This document shows, in pieces, positions 12,301-23,000 of a stretch of DNA of 64,000 bases. The notes under the pieces were generated by a model that was not told the origin of the DNA, made no database searches, and saw only the letters and a list, made by a program, of their open reading frames with translations. Within the stretch, counting starts at the first letter, position 1, and every line of letters starts with the position of its first letter. The DNA is taken from the NCBI RefSeq assembly GCF_003590095.1, contig NC_039478.1:18538001-18602000 (forward strand), in the 5' to 3' direction. This DNA comes from Trichoplusia ni. Taxonomy: Eukaryota > Arthropoda > Insecta > Lepidoptera > Noctuidae. Made by a program: the position numbers and the translations under genes.

Positions 12301-13747
12301 GAGCTAAGTCTAATGAAATATTTAGGTACGAAATTCGTAAAACGAGCATTTAGCATTATAAAAGTTCATTAAGCAAAAAAGAAATGATACGAAATAACAA
12401 AGAAAGAAAAATATATAAGTGGCGTAATAATGAAGGAAAATAAGCTATTTATTTAATTAAAAACATCCATAAAAACATTTTTTTTTGTTTAGGAATCCCC
12501 AAATATCTATTCATTACATATTACTCTCATACATGTAAATAAGGAAACTGCATTTTAAAAATCCCCGCCTTCTATTCATATAATGTTGTAATTATTAGGT
12601 ATTTTGTATTGTTCAATGAAGCATATCACTTGTATTAGTCAGAGCAACCCACGTCAAAGAAAAGGAAAAAACAAATCCGTATCCAAATTAACAGAGAGGA
12701 AATAGACAATTGACGTGATTTTCATGAGCCGATAAGAGAAGAAAAACAAAACACTGATTCAAATCATCAACCAATCAAAGTCTTACAGCGCCACAGATTA
12801 ATACACAAATGGAAGTATCTGTGGTCAACGGTCGTTTTAAACTGCGCGACAAAAGTGTCGTAATGTTAAACAATTGAGCAGGTATGAACCGGTTATAACT
12901 GCTTTGTATCAATGGATAATTACAGAAGAACGTACGTCGTTTAGCTATAGGAGTAAATGGCATTGAAAATATGCTACAATTCACAGAACGTATGATGGAC
13001 AATTAGGGCGAAAGAGTTGCAATACCTTCAAGCAGATAAATCTGGTAACAGGCAGTATACAGAAAAAAGTTTATTCAGACCAAGTGATCGATCAATTACT
13101 TTTTGATCACATGTGTCCTTAGATCGTGGGGGGCACAAGTAGCATTTCTTTTATTCGCCAGTGTAAATACAATCTTACGCACACTATTTTAAAGCAAATT
13201 TTTAGTTATTCAATCATTAAGTAGATTAGTACCACAATGCTTTCTTTAGTTATCAAGCGTCAAGTCATTTACAAACACAAACTGACCTTTCGCACATTTT
13301 AAATAGAGATAAAATTATATGGGCTATTAAACAAGTCACGAAACGGATAAAGGCAATGATAAAAAATTATATTGAAAAGATAAAATTGAAGTGGAAAATT
13401 TTGTACAACGTTTTTATCGACACCGTCTAAAAATCTTCTGTCATAAAACAGTCGTAGGTCCCATACTTTTGTGAAGTTCTTTCGTGTGTCCGCAAACTGC
13501 TTTCATGTTCTTGTTTTCAAAATTGTAAATAATCTTGGAATGTTTTTGTTTTGTTAGAAACTAACGCGCGGTTATGTCTCAACTAAAACCTCGATGTCCT
13601 TGCCGTGGATTGGTTTTCTGTATTCTAATGGATTCAATCTATTTGTTCCAGATTAGCGAGTCGTTCAAGTGGGGTAACGTCGGCATGAACATGGGCGTAA
13701 TGCTCGTCAGTCAGAACTACGCCAGAGAGAAGGCCAAGTCGGTGTGA
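8991..13747 (+). CDS. Divergent LRAT/H-rev107-fold protein, four exons, likely catalytically inactive
   Basis: Joined exons 8991-9324, 9762-9937, 10739-10846 and 13652-13747 give 237 residues plus TGA. All introns are GT/AG and all phases agree. The N-terminus (about 1-70) is basic and Pro/Ser-rich with no homology I recognise. Residues about 76-200 follow the LRAT/PLAAT layout: GFILEVR, then YHMYAVAM in place of the HWAIYVG block, then DSVIRINNVDDK, which resembles the family's KYRVNNKHD segment, then NTLHFVHWCRYG in place of NCEHFV..LRYG. The catalytic Cys is therefore Thr186. The first catalytic His appears to be Met103 (with His102 beside it), and the second appears to be Tyr123. Family enzymes are thiol acyltransferases or phospholipases acting on lipids; this one probably cannot use that chemistry. 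The short C-terminal tail is only weakly hydrophobic (GMNMGVMLV) compared with the usual membrane anchor. The ATG at 8991 is chosen as the first ATG of the frame; an in-frame GTG at 8964 is ignored. The fold assignment is from motif recognition, not a search. Confidence 0.8.
9762..9937 (+). CDS. LRAT-like gene, coding exon 2
   Basis: Encodes residues 112-170. The acceptor is TTCTTCCGACAG and the donor is GCCAAG|GTAACG; the exon enters in phase 1 and leaves in phase 0. It carries the SVIRINNVDDK segment that supports the LRAT/PLAAT assignment. Confidence 0.8.
10739..10846 (+). CDS. LRAT-like gene, coding exon 3 with the altered NCEHF motif
   Basis: Encodes residues 171-206 in phase 0 at both ends. 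The acceptor is CTGATTGCAG and the donor is GACAG|GTAAAT. It carries NTLHFVHWCRYG, aligned with the family's NCEHFV...RYG. His188, Phe189 and the RYG are kept, but the nucleophilic Cys is Thr186. Confidence 0.82.
13652..13747 (+). CDS. LRAT-like gene, terminal coding exon 4
   Basis: Encodes residues 207-237 and the TGA stop. The acceptor is TTTGTTCCAG in phase 0. The tail is WGNVGMNMGVMLVSQNY followed by a basic end. It is shorter and less hydrophobic than the C-terminal membrane helix of H-rev107-type enzymes. Confidence 0.75.
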   Translation: MSESFKWGNVGMNMGVMLVSQNYAREKAKSV

Positions 13748-14790
13748 GTGTCGGCCGCCAGCGGATCCCGCTCCGCTGGTAAATACTCCTGCTACGCCTG
13801 CTTCTGGCCAACCCCCAAGAAAATCGACAACGTCTAACTGAATTTAGTTCTGGAACTTGGAATAACTTGGAATTTAGTTCGTTACTGGATTGAAAGACTT
13901 TCAATTTAGAAAAGATCGTTACTATCGGACTATGTTTGGATTTGAAATTGCATTTCTGATTTAAATTAGTATTTAGTCACCGAATTGAATAGATTTCGAT
14001 TCGGAAACACATTTCTGGGTTGAAAAACCTTTCAGTTCGGAATTATATTCCTGAAGAGATCGGATAATTTATAAAAATGGGTTTTATATGTTTGAATGTT
14101 CCTTCTTATGAATTTCATTAAGTGTATCCTTATTGTTTCGTTGTCTATCCTGCCAGTATTTACTTCGACAACTTAGTATTACTGTCTCTCTTTGGATTTT
14201 CATAAATTCTAGGGGCATCTTTCACAAACATTTGTTTATATCGTTGGACCAAATTCGAGTTACGACAAAAATGAACATTTAAAATCGTGTTATGAATATT
14301 TAAAAGTATAAAATGTAGATTAGCGTATTAGTAAACGTAGTTTTGATTAAATTTGTATAAGCACCGCCTAAATACATAAATTAATTGTTTGAGAGGATTT
14401 GTGAAAGTGGCCCTCTATAGCTTTAATTCGAATTTATACAAAGAAAATATGAGAAACATTCCTGTTAAAGCAAAAAGACGCCCCTTGGCTCGTATGTTAT
14501 AACTATATGCTAATATTAAACTTTTAAATGTTTAATCTTCGTATCTTTTCGAGAGTGGCATACCTAGTCTTATGTATGAGTTAAATGTATCACTCTTTCT
14601 GATTTTATATAAGACTGTTTTATTTTCCAATTTGGAATACGTTTTCGTTCAAAATCGCTCAATGTGAATTGAATTAGTCAAAAGAAGTATTGTTACGTTG
14701 TTCAACCCTATTGTTAGGGTTGCTACTTTTAATGTATTGTTTAAACTGTATAGTTTATGCGACCTAATTAATGTTAATTGTGATAGATCG

Positions 14791-14938
14791 CCTCGACTCC
14801 GAGGTGCTGGGTCCCGAGCAGTGTTGCTCAGTGTTTCTGGTAAGAAATGCTTTGTAACAGCTGTGTAGGATCCCTGATGAAGTGTGATAGGTTCAGCTCC
14901 TATCGCCCAGGCCTTATTACCTGCCTACCCTCTGGGCG
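14791..14938 (+). ncRNA. Cluster of four hairpins in the 3' UTR (possible cis element)
   Basis: Four short stems occur in order: CCTCG/CGAGG (14791-14804, 4-base loop), GAGCA/TGCTC (14816-14829, 4-base loop), GATAGG/CCTATC (14886-14904, 7-base loop) and CGCCCAG/CTGGGCG (14904-14938). The block is GC-richer than the surrounding UTR. The stems are seen directly; a regulatory role is inference, and a degenerate repeat is the alternative. Confidence 0.35.
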
Positions 14939-15030
14939 TCAGGCGTGAGTATATGTGACATAAGTCGACTGTTGTGAGAGTTGTACTCGTGTATGTTTAA
15001 ACGTTCTATTTATAACGAAGCATTTTTATG

Positions 15031-15036
15031 AATAAA
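15031..15036 (+). terminator. Polyadenylation signal of the LRAT-like gene
   Basis: AATAAA is followed within 40 bases by a T/GT-rich stretch (TTTTTTGTTTTGATTGTGTT), the usual downstream cleavage element. It lies on the same strand as, and 1.28 kb after, the stop codon at 13747. Confidence 0.6.
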
Positions 15037-15791
15037 TGATTACTTTATATTTTTTGTTTTGATTGTGTTTTGACCTTTTGATATGTGATAACCACAATTA
15101 GCAAGTGGTAATTTGCGGTTCGTGCCGGCACTAGTAGGATCGCGGGAAAAATTATGTGGTAAACACAACAATGTCTACACTTGACATTTTTAGTAGATAA
15201 CCGAAATTATATAAGTAATATCGCATCAATATGCGCTAAGCTTAAACTGAAAAAATCAGATATCAATTTGATTAAGATCTAGTAACTTTTTATAGTCGTG
15301 CAAATATGACCGTTCGGATGCCATCAAACATAGTTGTCATAACAAATGCTCATTCCCACTAGGTGAATACCTGTAAGGGAAGATTGGAGTAAGGGCTCTC
15401 CTAAATGAGGAACACACAAAGGAAAAATTAAGATATAGATAAGTCAATCAAAGACTACGAGACCAGCAAAGGCATCAAAACGTAAACAAATAAAATAATG
15501 TTACCAATTAAATTCGTTTAAAACACAATTACGAAAATATTTACAAAATACACCTGAAAGCGTAATACTTCACTTCCACGAATATAATTTATCGTTTGTA
15601 TCATGAATATATTACTTTTGCATAGAAGGGTTGTTAAACCATGGCTTAAGGTCAAAAGTTCAGACACTGATCCATCATAACCTTTTACTGCCTACCATTT
15701 ACCGATAAAAGGTCGAGGTCAAACCATTATAAATTGACCTTAAATACTATCAGTATTATTAATAAGTCAAAGAAAGTATTAATAAGTGTGT

Positions 15792-16455
15792 TTAACGTTT
15801 TATTTCAAAACTTGGCATTAGTTTTACCGGATTGCGGATGGTCAAGACATCCCAAATTAGCTGAAAAACTATACTAGCGACATCTAGCTTACACATTTGA
15901 TTTCTTTTTTGGGAGACTTGCCCAAGGATCTCATCAATCACGACAAGATCAGTCTCGGTACGAAGAGTTTTTGAAACAGGACTATTGTCAATATGGAAGC
16001 GAGATGGCACTAAAGGCAATGTATTGCGTCGTCTTGCTTCCACGATGGCAATTATCCTCTATTAAGAGTTCGTAGTACAGGAACTATGACTAATCAGGTC
16101 TATGCCAAGAATTTTGAGATGGCCATTGAAATATGATAAGCTATTTCTGTAATTCGGTTCAAATAAATTTGAAGAACATAAATAGCAATGTTAATATTAT
16201 AGTTTTTAGGCATCCATTATGATTGTCTCATAATTTTACTTGACACGCTCATTTTAACAAGATCTTTGGCATGGTTGCTAAACCGTTAATAAGGTACCAA
16301 AAAGTCTTTGAACTTTGTTTAAAAAAAATGTCTTCAAAAACATAATATATTTGAAGACAGCACGTGGTATAGCTATACATAAGTACACTGCCAAGAGAAA
16401 ATATTTCAACAACAATTAACGGGAGAAAAATCCAAGCGATGCCAAGAATATTCAC
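15792..16455 (-). pseudogene. Unclassified coding-like minus-strand fragments
   Basis: Two neighbouring minus-strand frames are present. 16249-16455 begins with a strongly hydrophobic segment (IAWIFLPLIVVEIF), like a membrane span. 15792-16043 has polar content with RTETDLVVIDEILGQ. They could be pieces of one decayed gene or a transposon remnant. I cannot join them with convincing splice sites and recognise no family. Confidence 0.2.
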
Positions 16456-17039
16456 GCATGTTTATTACAACGAATATAGACTTGGACTTTGGGATATAAA
16501 GAGGTTGGAGACGTCATATAAACGAATGTTGCTTTGTCTCTTGTATCCTATACGAGTATCAGTCAGTAACCGTGCCCTTAGTCAAAGATCGGTAGAATAA
16601 TGGCATCTACTGTTTTATTACGGTAGAATAATTACAGTCATCGGTAAAAACGACAAGTTTTCTACAACTGAAGAACTGATGATGACTATCCAACGAAAAA
16701 GAATCATTTATAACAGAGAGGGGATGAGACGGCGTTCATACTTTTAAGGCTAGAATTTTACTACATCATTGGGATGCTTCATCTCCGGTATGCCATGAGG
16801 TCTTACGTGGGCAACTAAGAGAGTTTTAGAACTCTACAAAACAAGTAATTTAATGACTGTACAGTTCATGAAGCAAGGATGTTGTTATTGTGGTGAGACG
16901 TTGCTACTGGCAGTAAAGAAAGACGGTTCCGTTCGACTGGCGACCACGTCACAGCGTTAGTTCATGATAAAGGACACCGGTTGGACACGAAACTAGTCGC
17001 TTTAAACAAAACAGTCGACGCATAAAGGAAATTAATCTT

Positions 17040-17145
17040 TGTGTAGGGTAACCAGGCTCAGGACATCCATTAGTAGATAACACAACAACTTTGTCCTAGG
17101 CGGGGATCAAATCCGCGCAACAAGTTGCAAACCATGGGTGCTGCG
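17040..17145 (-). repeat. Degenerate tRNA-derived SINE fragment
   Basis: The stretch GGCGGGGATCAAATCCGCG near 17100-17118 is the complement of a pol III B-box-like GGATTTGATCCCC. It is followed by AACCATGGGTGCTGCG. This matches the layout of other antisense SINE copies in the window, but it is degraded. Confidence 0.35.
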
Positions 17146-17186
17146 TTAAAAAATCGTAAAGAGACTCCTTTTACGATTTTTTTTAA
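17145..17186. repeat. Inverted repeat, hairpin with A/T-rich arms
   Basis: GTTAAAAAATCGTAAA (17145-17160) pairs with TTTACGATTTTTTTTAAC (about 17170-17187) around a 9-10 base loop, with two extra T in the right arm. On the plus strand it resembles a strong stem followed by a T run. It sits next to the SINE-like fragment, so it may be the end of a mobile element. Confidence 0.55.
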
Positions 17187-19874
17187 CTCTCATAGCAGCA
17201 AAGCTAGATTTATTTATATTAAGTCTAGCCGACAACCCTGTACCTTTATCGTATAGTGGCCTTAATGCCGATGTATCTGGGTAACATAATTTAATTAAAT
17301 GTCGAGTACTTTAACACAGAATATCAAGTACTTAGCGACAGTGGCAATGGGGTCAGCCAAACAAAATCTCGATATGCATAATGCATTTGACGTGTGATAA
17401 GATACAAGATTAGATGAGAATTGTCGTCAGTTGTCCGTAGCATGAAAACATTGACGCAATTGAATATTTGAATGTTACTAAGCAGTTTTGAAGTAAGGGA
17501 GATTCTTTTAAGAGAATCTTAGTCCTACGTAGTCATAGTCCTGCTTTGAATAATCGAAGAAAGGCTGTATTTAGGTAAACACAATAATTCTTTCACTCTT
17601 TCAAAAGCCGATTGTTTTTTATGGGGTCACTTTTAAAAAAAAGTCGTGATCATCGATTTGTAATCCGAAAACCGATCCGAAATTTACTTTGATTTAAAAC
17701 AGATTTCGGTTGAAACTGGTTTCGTTCTATTTGAATTTTGATTTGATTCCTTATTCTACCCTGAAATGGTACTATCGTACAATCTTTAAACGGAAAAGCG
17801 ATATGGTGTTATTAGCGTAGTAAGTTACAAAGTCGATCGAGTTTAGTTCCAATTAGTGCCACATCACAAATTGGCGCTAGTATCGGATTCCAGATTACCA
17901 ACTTGAACACTGGAAAAACGATTCGACTGAAACAGGACTCGATCCTGTCAAGAGTAAGCCTTCTACATTTGAATAGGAAATGACCATAGCTTAATAATAT
18001 GACATTCTCATGTCCTGGATTGTATATCTGCCAGTACTATTTATATCTGTTTTAACTCGACTGTATCGCATCTTTACAGTCTTTTTATAATATTAACATG
18101 ACCTATCGCGGGTTAAGTGTTATCTTTTAGTGTAAATACATAAATTAACATTCCATTGAGACTGGAATGCTGTGGATTATTGCTTTAATGATAAGCGGTT
18201 AGTTGCTGGGATATAAAGTGCAGGAATAACTATAATGCAGTTCAGTTGCTCTTTTATAATTTAGCCAACGTTATATGTCTTTATTAAAAATATTTATAGA
18301 GATTTTACTATTACATAGAATGGGAATTCACACTTAACATGGTTTAAAGTCAAAAATGCCGAGTGACATTTAGATATCCTGTTATAATTCAGATTTCATT
18401 TTAGCATATACATTGAAAGTTATACATCACACGTGAGACAAGAAACGACATTAATTAACGTTAAAGCTTTCATAACAACATTTATACGAAGGTTGATTGC
18501 ATATGACACAATTTGTGTGACACACTCGAAACATCAGAATTACTGCCAAGGTAATATAATTCATATAATTTTAATTATGTCAAGAGCTTAATCTGAAACT
18601 GTCTGATATTTATCTCATGTCCTTCATTTAATATTAAGGTTATTTTGTGAAGGTTAAGGTCATAAATTACATTTTATCTGTAAATAAAACGTTTATCTAA
18701 ATTCGTTAAAATTGTCAAGATTTTCCGGATAGTAATAGGTCAATGACACTCTAAGATAAGTGTCACTAGATGGCGCTATTGGGTTAATTTGAAAAAGATT
18801 TTTACATAAACATACTTGTTTTGAGTTCCTATATCTTTGTTTAAGTGAATTCAAATAGTATCACAAGCAAAAAAATTTGGCAAATTATGATTATTCGATA
18901 ATTTGGAACATCAAAATTATTATCAAACCCGACCTTGCTAGGGGCTTGGGTTTACTAACATTTAAAGATGATATTTTATACTAATAGTTGAAACTTAACG
19001 CAGAGGTGGAAATACGACCGTAAAAGTGCACATTAAATTGATGTTATCCCATTCTTCAAATAGTTAATAAAACCTACACTCTAGAGTTTAAACTCTAGTC
19101 CTTCAATACAATTCCAATTAATTAATACACGATCAGCTTCATTATGTAACACAACACACCTTTAATTACGTAATGTTAGAATAACAATTAATTATTCCAT
19201 GATGAATGTGACTCATTACTTAACATCTATTATCTTAACGTTAATTGGCCTTGCAGTTAATTGTCCCCGTCATTACGCGTGTAACGATCTATTTGAATAC
19301 AAATAAATGAGATAATGAGATCTTCTAGAAGATTATGTAGCATGCAGATTAACGTTTCGAACGGATAAGAAAAAATGTTTACATATTTTTGTATAAAATT
19401 GTTTTAAACGCACGTCTCATTATATTGAGTATTAGAACCAGTGTCTGACAGAAGGTTGGAAAATTGATCTTAAATAGCGAGTGATAAAATCCACTTTCTC
19501 ACATCATAACTGCCAATAAAAAGAAAATGGACGGTGGCCATAGTCAGAAGATTTGTCAGACTTCATCAAAGTAGATAGTTGTGCATAGATACAGCTGTTA
19601 CACTCTTATACCTATCAACTACTTATGAAATCATTTTGGTTCGGCACATAGAAAACTAAATATCAACGAATGTATACTATCGAACTTCTCTATACAAAAG
19701 TAATCTTTCACAACGTAAAACTAGGATTTAAAATCGCAATTACCAAATTCATACTATCGAACTTTGTCACACAAAATCATACCTTAACATCTCAAAAATA
19801 AGGTTCAAAATCGCGAAAACCTCACCAGAGCTGCTTAAAAAACGAAAGATATAAGAACAAGTAGGTCCACGTAC

Positions 19875-20068
19875 CTCCCTGAGCAGGCCGAACAGCATGT
19901 CTGTGGAGAGCGAGCGCTCGTGCGCCTCGTCCATGATGACGGCGCAGTAGTTGTCGAGGTCGGGCTCGCGCAGCCCCTCGCGCAGCAGGATGCCGTCCGT
20001 CATGTACTTGATGACCGTGCTGGCCGACGTGCAGTCCTCGAAGCGGATCGCGTAGCCCACCTCGTCTC
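19875..20068 (-). CDS. DHX38: DHX38 exon 11, DEAH box; last exon visible
   Basis: The acceptor is CCCTGTCCGCAG and the donor is AGGGAG|GTACGT. It encodes EVGYAIRFEDCTS, KYMTDGILLRE and VIMDEAHERS (motif II, DEAH at 630-633), ending LFGLLRE. Third codon positions are almost all G or C. Reading through the donor adds 35 codons and a stop at 19767-19769. Confidence 0.95.
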
Positions 20069-23000
20069 CTGCGGACAGGGGAGGAGGGTGGATTTCGTGT
20101 GCGGGTGTCGATGTCGGTTACGCTTGTAATGAGCGGCTGCACGCTCGAAACCATGCGGCATTACCTCTCGGTCTGATACGTTTAATTGTAATTGTTGGGG
20201 CGACGGTTGGAAGATTTACAAATAAAAAAAGTATTTAATTAAGTAAAACAAATATTCAATACTCTATAAAAAACATTTGATTACTTTCAACTTCATCCAA
20301 AAACCCGAACTCTTGGAATTTCTCCACCTTAAAGAAGACATACTAACACCCACCAGATACATTTTTGCAAAGCTTACCAAATATACTGCTTAAAAATTTA
20401 GACGAAGATACTAAACAAGCGAAGTCTCTCATTGTTAAACTCTTAAAACCAATCCCTACATTAACCTATTGACTCACCCAGCTTAGTATTCATTTCATCG
20501 GACACCCTCTTGGCGACGGACATGGCGGCCACTCTCCTTGGCTGCGTGCAGCCGATCATCCCGAGGCGGCTGAAGCCCTCCTCGTGCAGGTACTGAGTCA
20601 GCTGCGTTGTCTTACCGCTGCCCGTCTCGCCTGGGGAATAACGAGAATTGTTGGTTATGTATACTCCTAAAATTATGATTGCAACGGCAGGACACAGTTT
20701 AATCGTGTAGTGTATTATCTTATTTTGTAATTAAAATTTAATGCATCTAATTCAATGCACTTAAAGTTATAGAAGATACAAATCAATCAAAGATTTTGAA
20801 AGTCTTGGAAACCAATTTATTCAGAGAACTCCAAGAAATCGCGGAATGACAGAAATTTGAAACATGGGAATCGTAAATAGTAAGGATTTCATATCTAGGA
20901 GAAATGTGGATGAAGCAACAAGCAATTCCAGGAGGAGCAATGATGGGCATTTGTATCAGGCTAACTTATTGCCTTATCAAAATTATCAGAAAATTACATA
21001 TAAAAACAGTTGCTGGAATTTAGACCTGCAACTATGTGCATAATTATTCAATCTTTGAAACCTTAGTTCACATAAATACTTAGACCTTTGTTTAGTCCTA
21101 GCTACCGCATTAGGTTAAGTTACCTGTAATGGTAGATAAGTGTGATAATTAAATAAATAATAATTAAATAACTACTAAATATTATCCACAGGTACCCATA
21201 CAAAAACATAGTACTAGTAAATTTTGTGTAACCTACTGGAACGAAATGAAAAACTTGGCACGAAAAAAATGGAAGGAAGATCTTACAATTTCAGTCAATA
21301 ACAGTTAAAAAATAAACTGATAGAACACATGTAATAGTTATATTTCAGTTGATTTAAAGAATCTCTAGTAATAATGTAGACTTACCAACAATAATGACGA
21401 CGCTGTTCTCTCGTATAACCTGTAACAGTTCCTCCCTGACAGCAAACACTGGCAGGTAGCGTCTTTGTTCAGCTATCGTCAGCTTCTTCACGAAGTCCGA
21501 CTTCGATTCCACTTCTTTTGGTTCTGTTGAAAAAAGCAGTATAGACCTCTAGGGTGGAACTTGAAAATTGATTTACGCGACAAGAAATAAATAGAGTTCA
21601 ATTTGGTTCATAAGGCGTGTTACTCAGATCAATTTTGGTTGAAATAAAAAGTTTTAGTAAGAAACTCATCTTACAGCCAGCCTTTCACTTTATCTTACCG
21701 TTGTCCAAGTGCTCAGCGTATTTGTAAGCATCCTTAGTTGGTCCATCTTCCATTTCTTCTTCCTTTTTCTGTATACCCATAATGTTACCTGAAAAAAATC
21801 AAATAAATTTTATGTTAGAACTCCTTACATTTTCATAAAACGAATGCGGTCTAAGGCTTTATTAAATCCAGTTTTATCTCAATACAAGTCAAAGTCAAGT
21901 CTTAAGTTAATGATTCTAGTTTGACGATGTTATTATTGACAATCTTGCTTCACCGCCTCCCCCCCCCCCTTCTTTACTTCTAAAATACACACCGAAAATA
22001 TTACAAGGAGATAAATATAAGAAATTCCTTTTAAATAATTAACCAGATTATTTATAATTTGAAATTGTTACAAAATGGAAATCATACCAATTTTAGTTCC
22101 TTCTAGTTTCCAGTGTTTCTTCTGCGCCTTCCTGCGTTCTTTCTGCTCTCTAAACGCCTTGACAAGTGCAGAGCCCTTGCGAGCGTTCATCGCCATATCT
22201 GATGTAGGGTCTTTTACCTAGTAGTTAAGTAGACAAAAAAAACATTAAAATTTGACATGCATTATTCGTAGAACAGTATCCTATACCTATAATGAATAAT
22301 TAATAAATATAAATAGGAAAAATATGTAACCTATTATATCCTACTTACTCTTCAAAACTTTTAGTTAGATTTTAGAAACGTTAGATTTTTTTCATTGTGA
22401 ACATTACTTTTGTTGAGCAGTACTTACAGGTATGACGGGTTCCGGTTGCTTGGTGAACACGATACGTCCATCAAGGAATGGCGGCACAATGTTGTGGACC
22501 AACAGATGTACGCGGTCAACATTCTCCTGTAAAAAGAAAATTTAGCTGAGTACTACTTAACGTATGAGTATAAAATATACACGTTTTTGAAAGAACTATA
22601 AGTAAGTTGTATATAAATTGACAGTCAACTATTTAAAAAAAAATTATGCTTAATGTTAATGTTGTCACCTTAACATGTTGATGTTACTAATGCCTACAGT
22701 TTTTAAAACTTAATCAAAATCGTTAGTGGCACTTTTTGAAAATCAGTGTCGATATTAGATCACCGTTTTTAAGTGCTCTATGTGTGAAAAATGAACGGCG
22801 CAACAAAATCAACAGCACTTATGCATACAGCATTTTAGCACAGTAGCGCCCCCTGTGCCCTTTACTCATAAATAGATAGGATTTTGTCGTTGTGGAGTTG
22901 AGACGACGATACGCCCAGAGATTGCCTTTGAAATAGCTTCAATAAATATACAGTCTGACTTTAGGAGCTGCAATTTAAGGTACTATATTAATTTATTGGA

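Larger units (their letters stand above)
13748..15055 (+). other. 3' UTR of the LRAT-like gene
   Basis: About 1.3 kb of AT-rich sequence between the stop codon and the polyadenylation site. It contains a small stem-loop at 14703-14722 (CAACCCTA/TAGGGTTG, loop TTGT) and the hairpin cluster at 14791-14938. The length is inferred from the first strong poly(A) signal with a GT-rich downstream element. Confidence 0.55.
15060..19760. other. AT-rich stretch without identifiable host exons
   Basis: This is where the remaining DHX38 exons would be expected. I searched the complementary strand for the helicase motif III (SATMD) in its codon variants, and looked for the GC-rich motif VI region. I found neither. 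Two minus-strand frames at 15792-16043 and 16249-16455 and a SINE-like fragment at 17040-17145 are the only notable items, apart from an 18-bp perfect palindrome at 19081-19098. Confidence 0.5.

Noticed and set aside
19822..20154. 110-codon Arg/His-rich minus-strand frame and the plus-strand frame at 19920-20129
   Set aside because: Both are shadows of the GC-rich DHX38 exon 11 in other frames.
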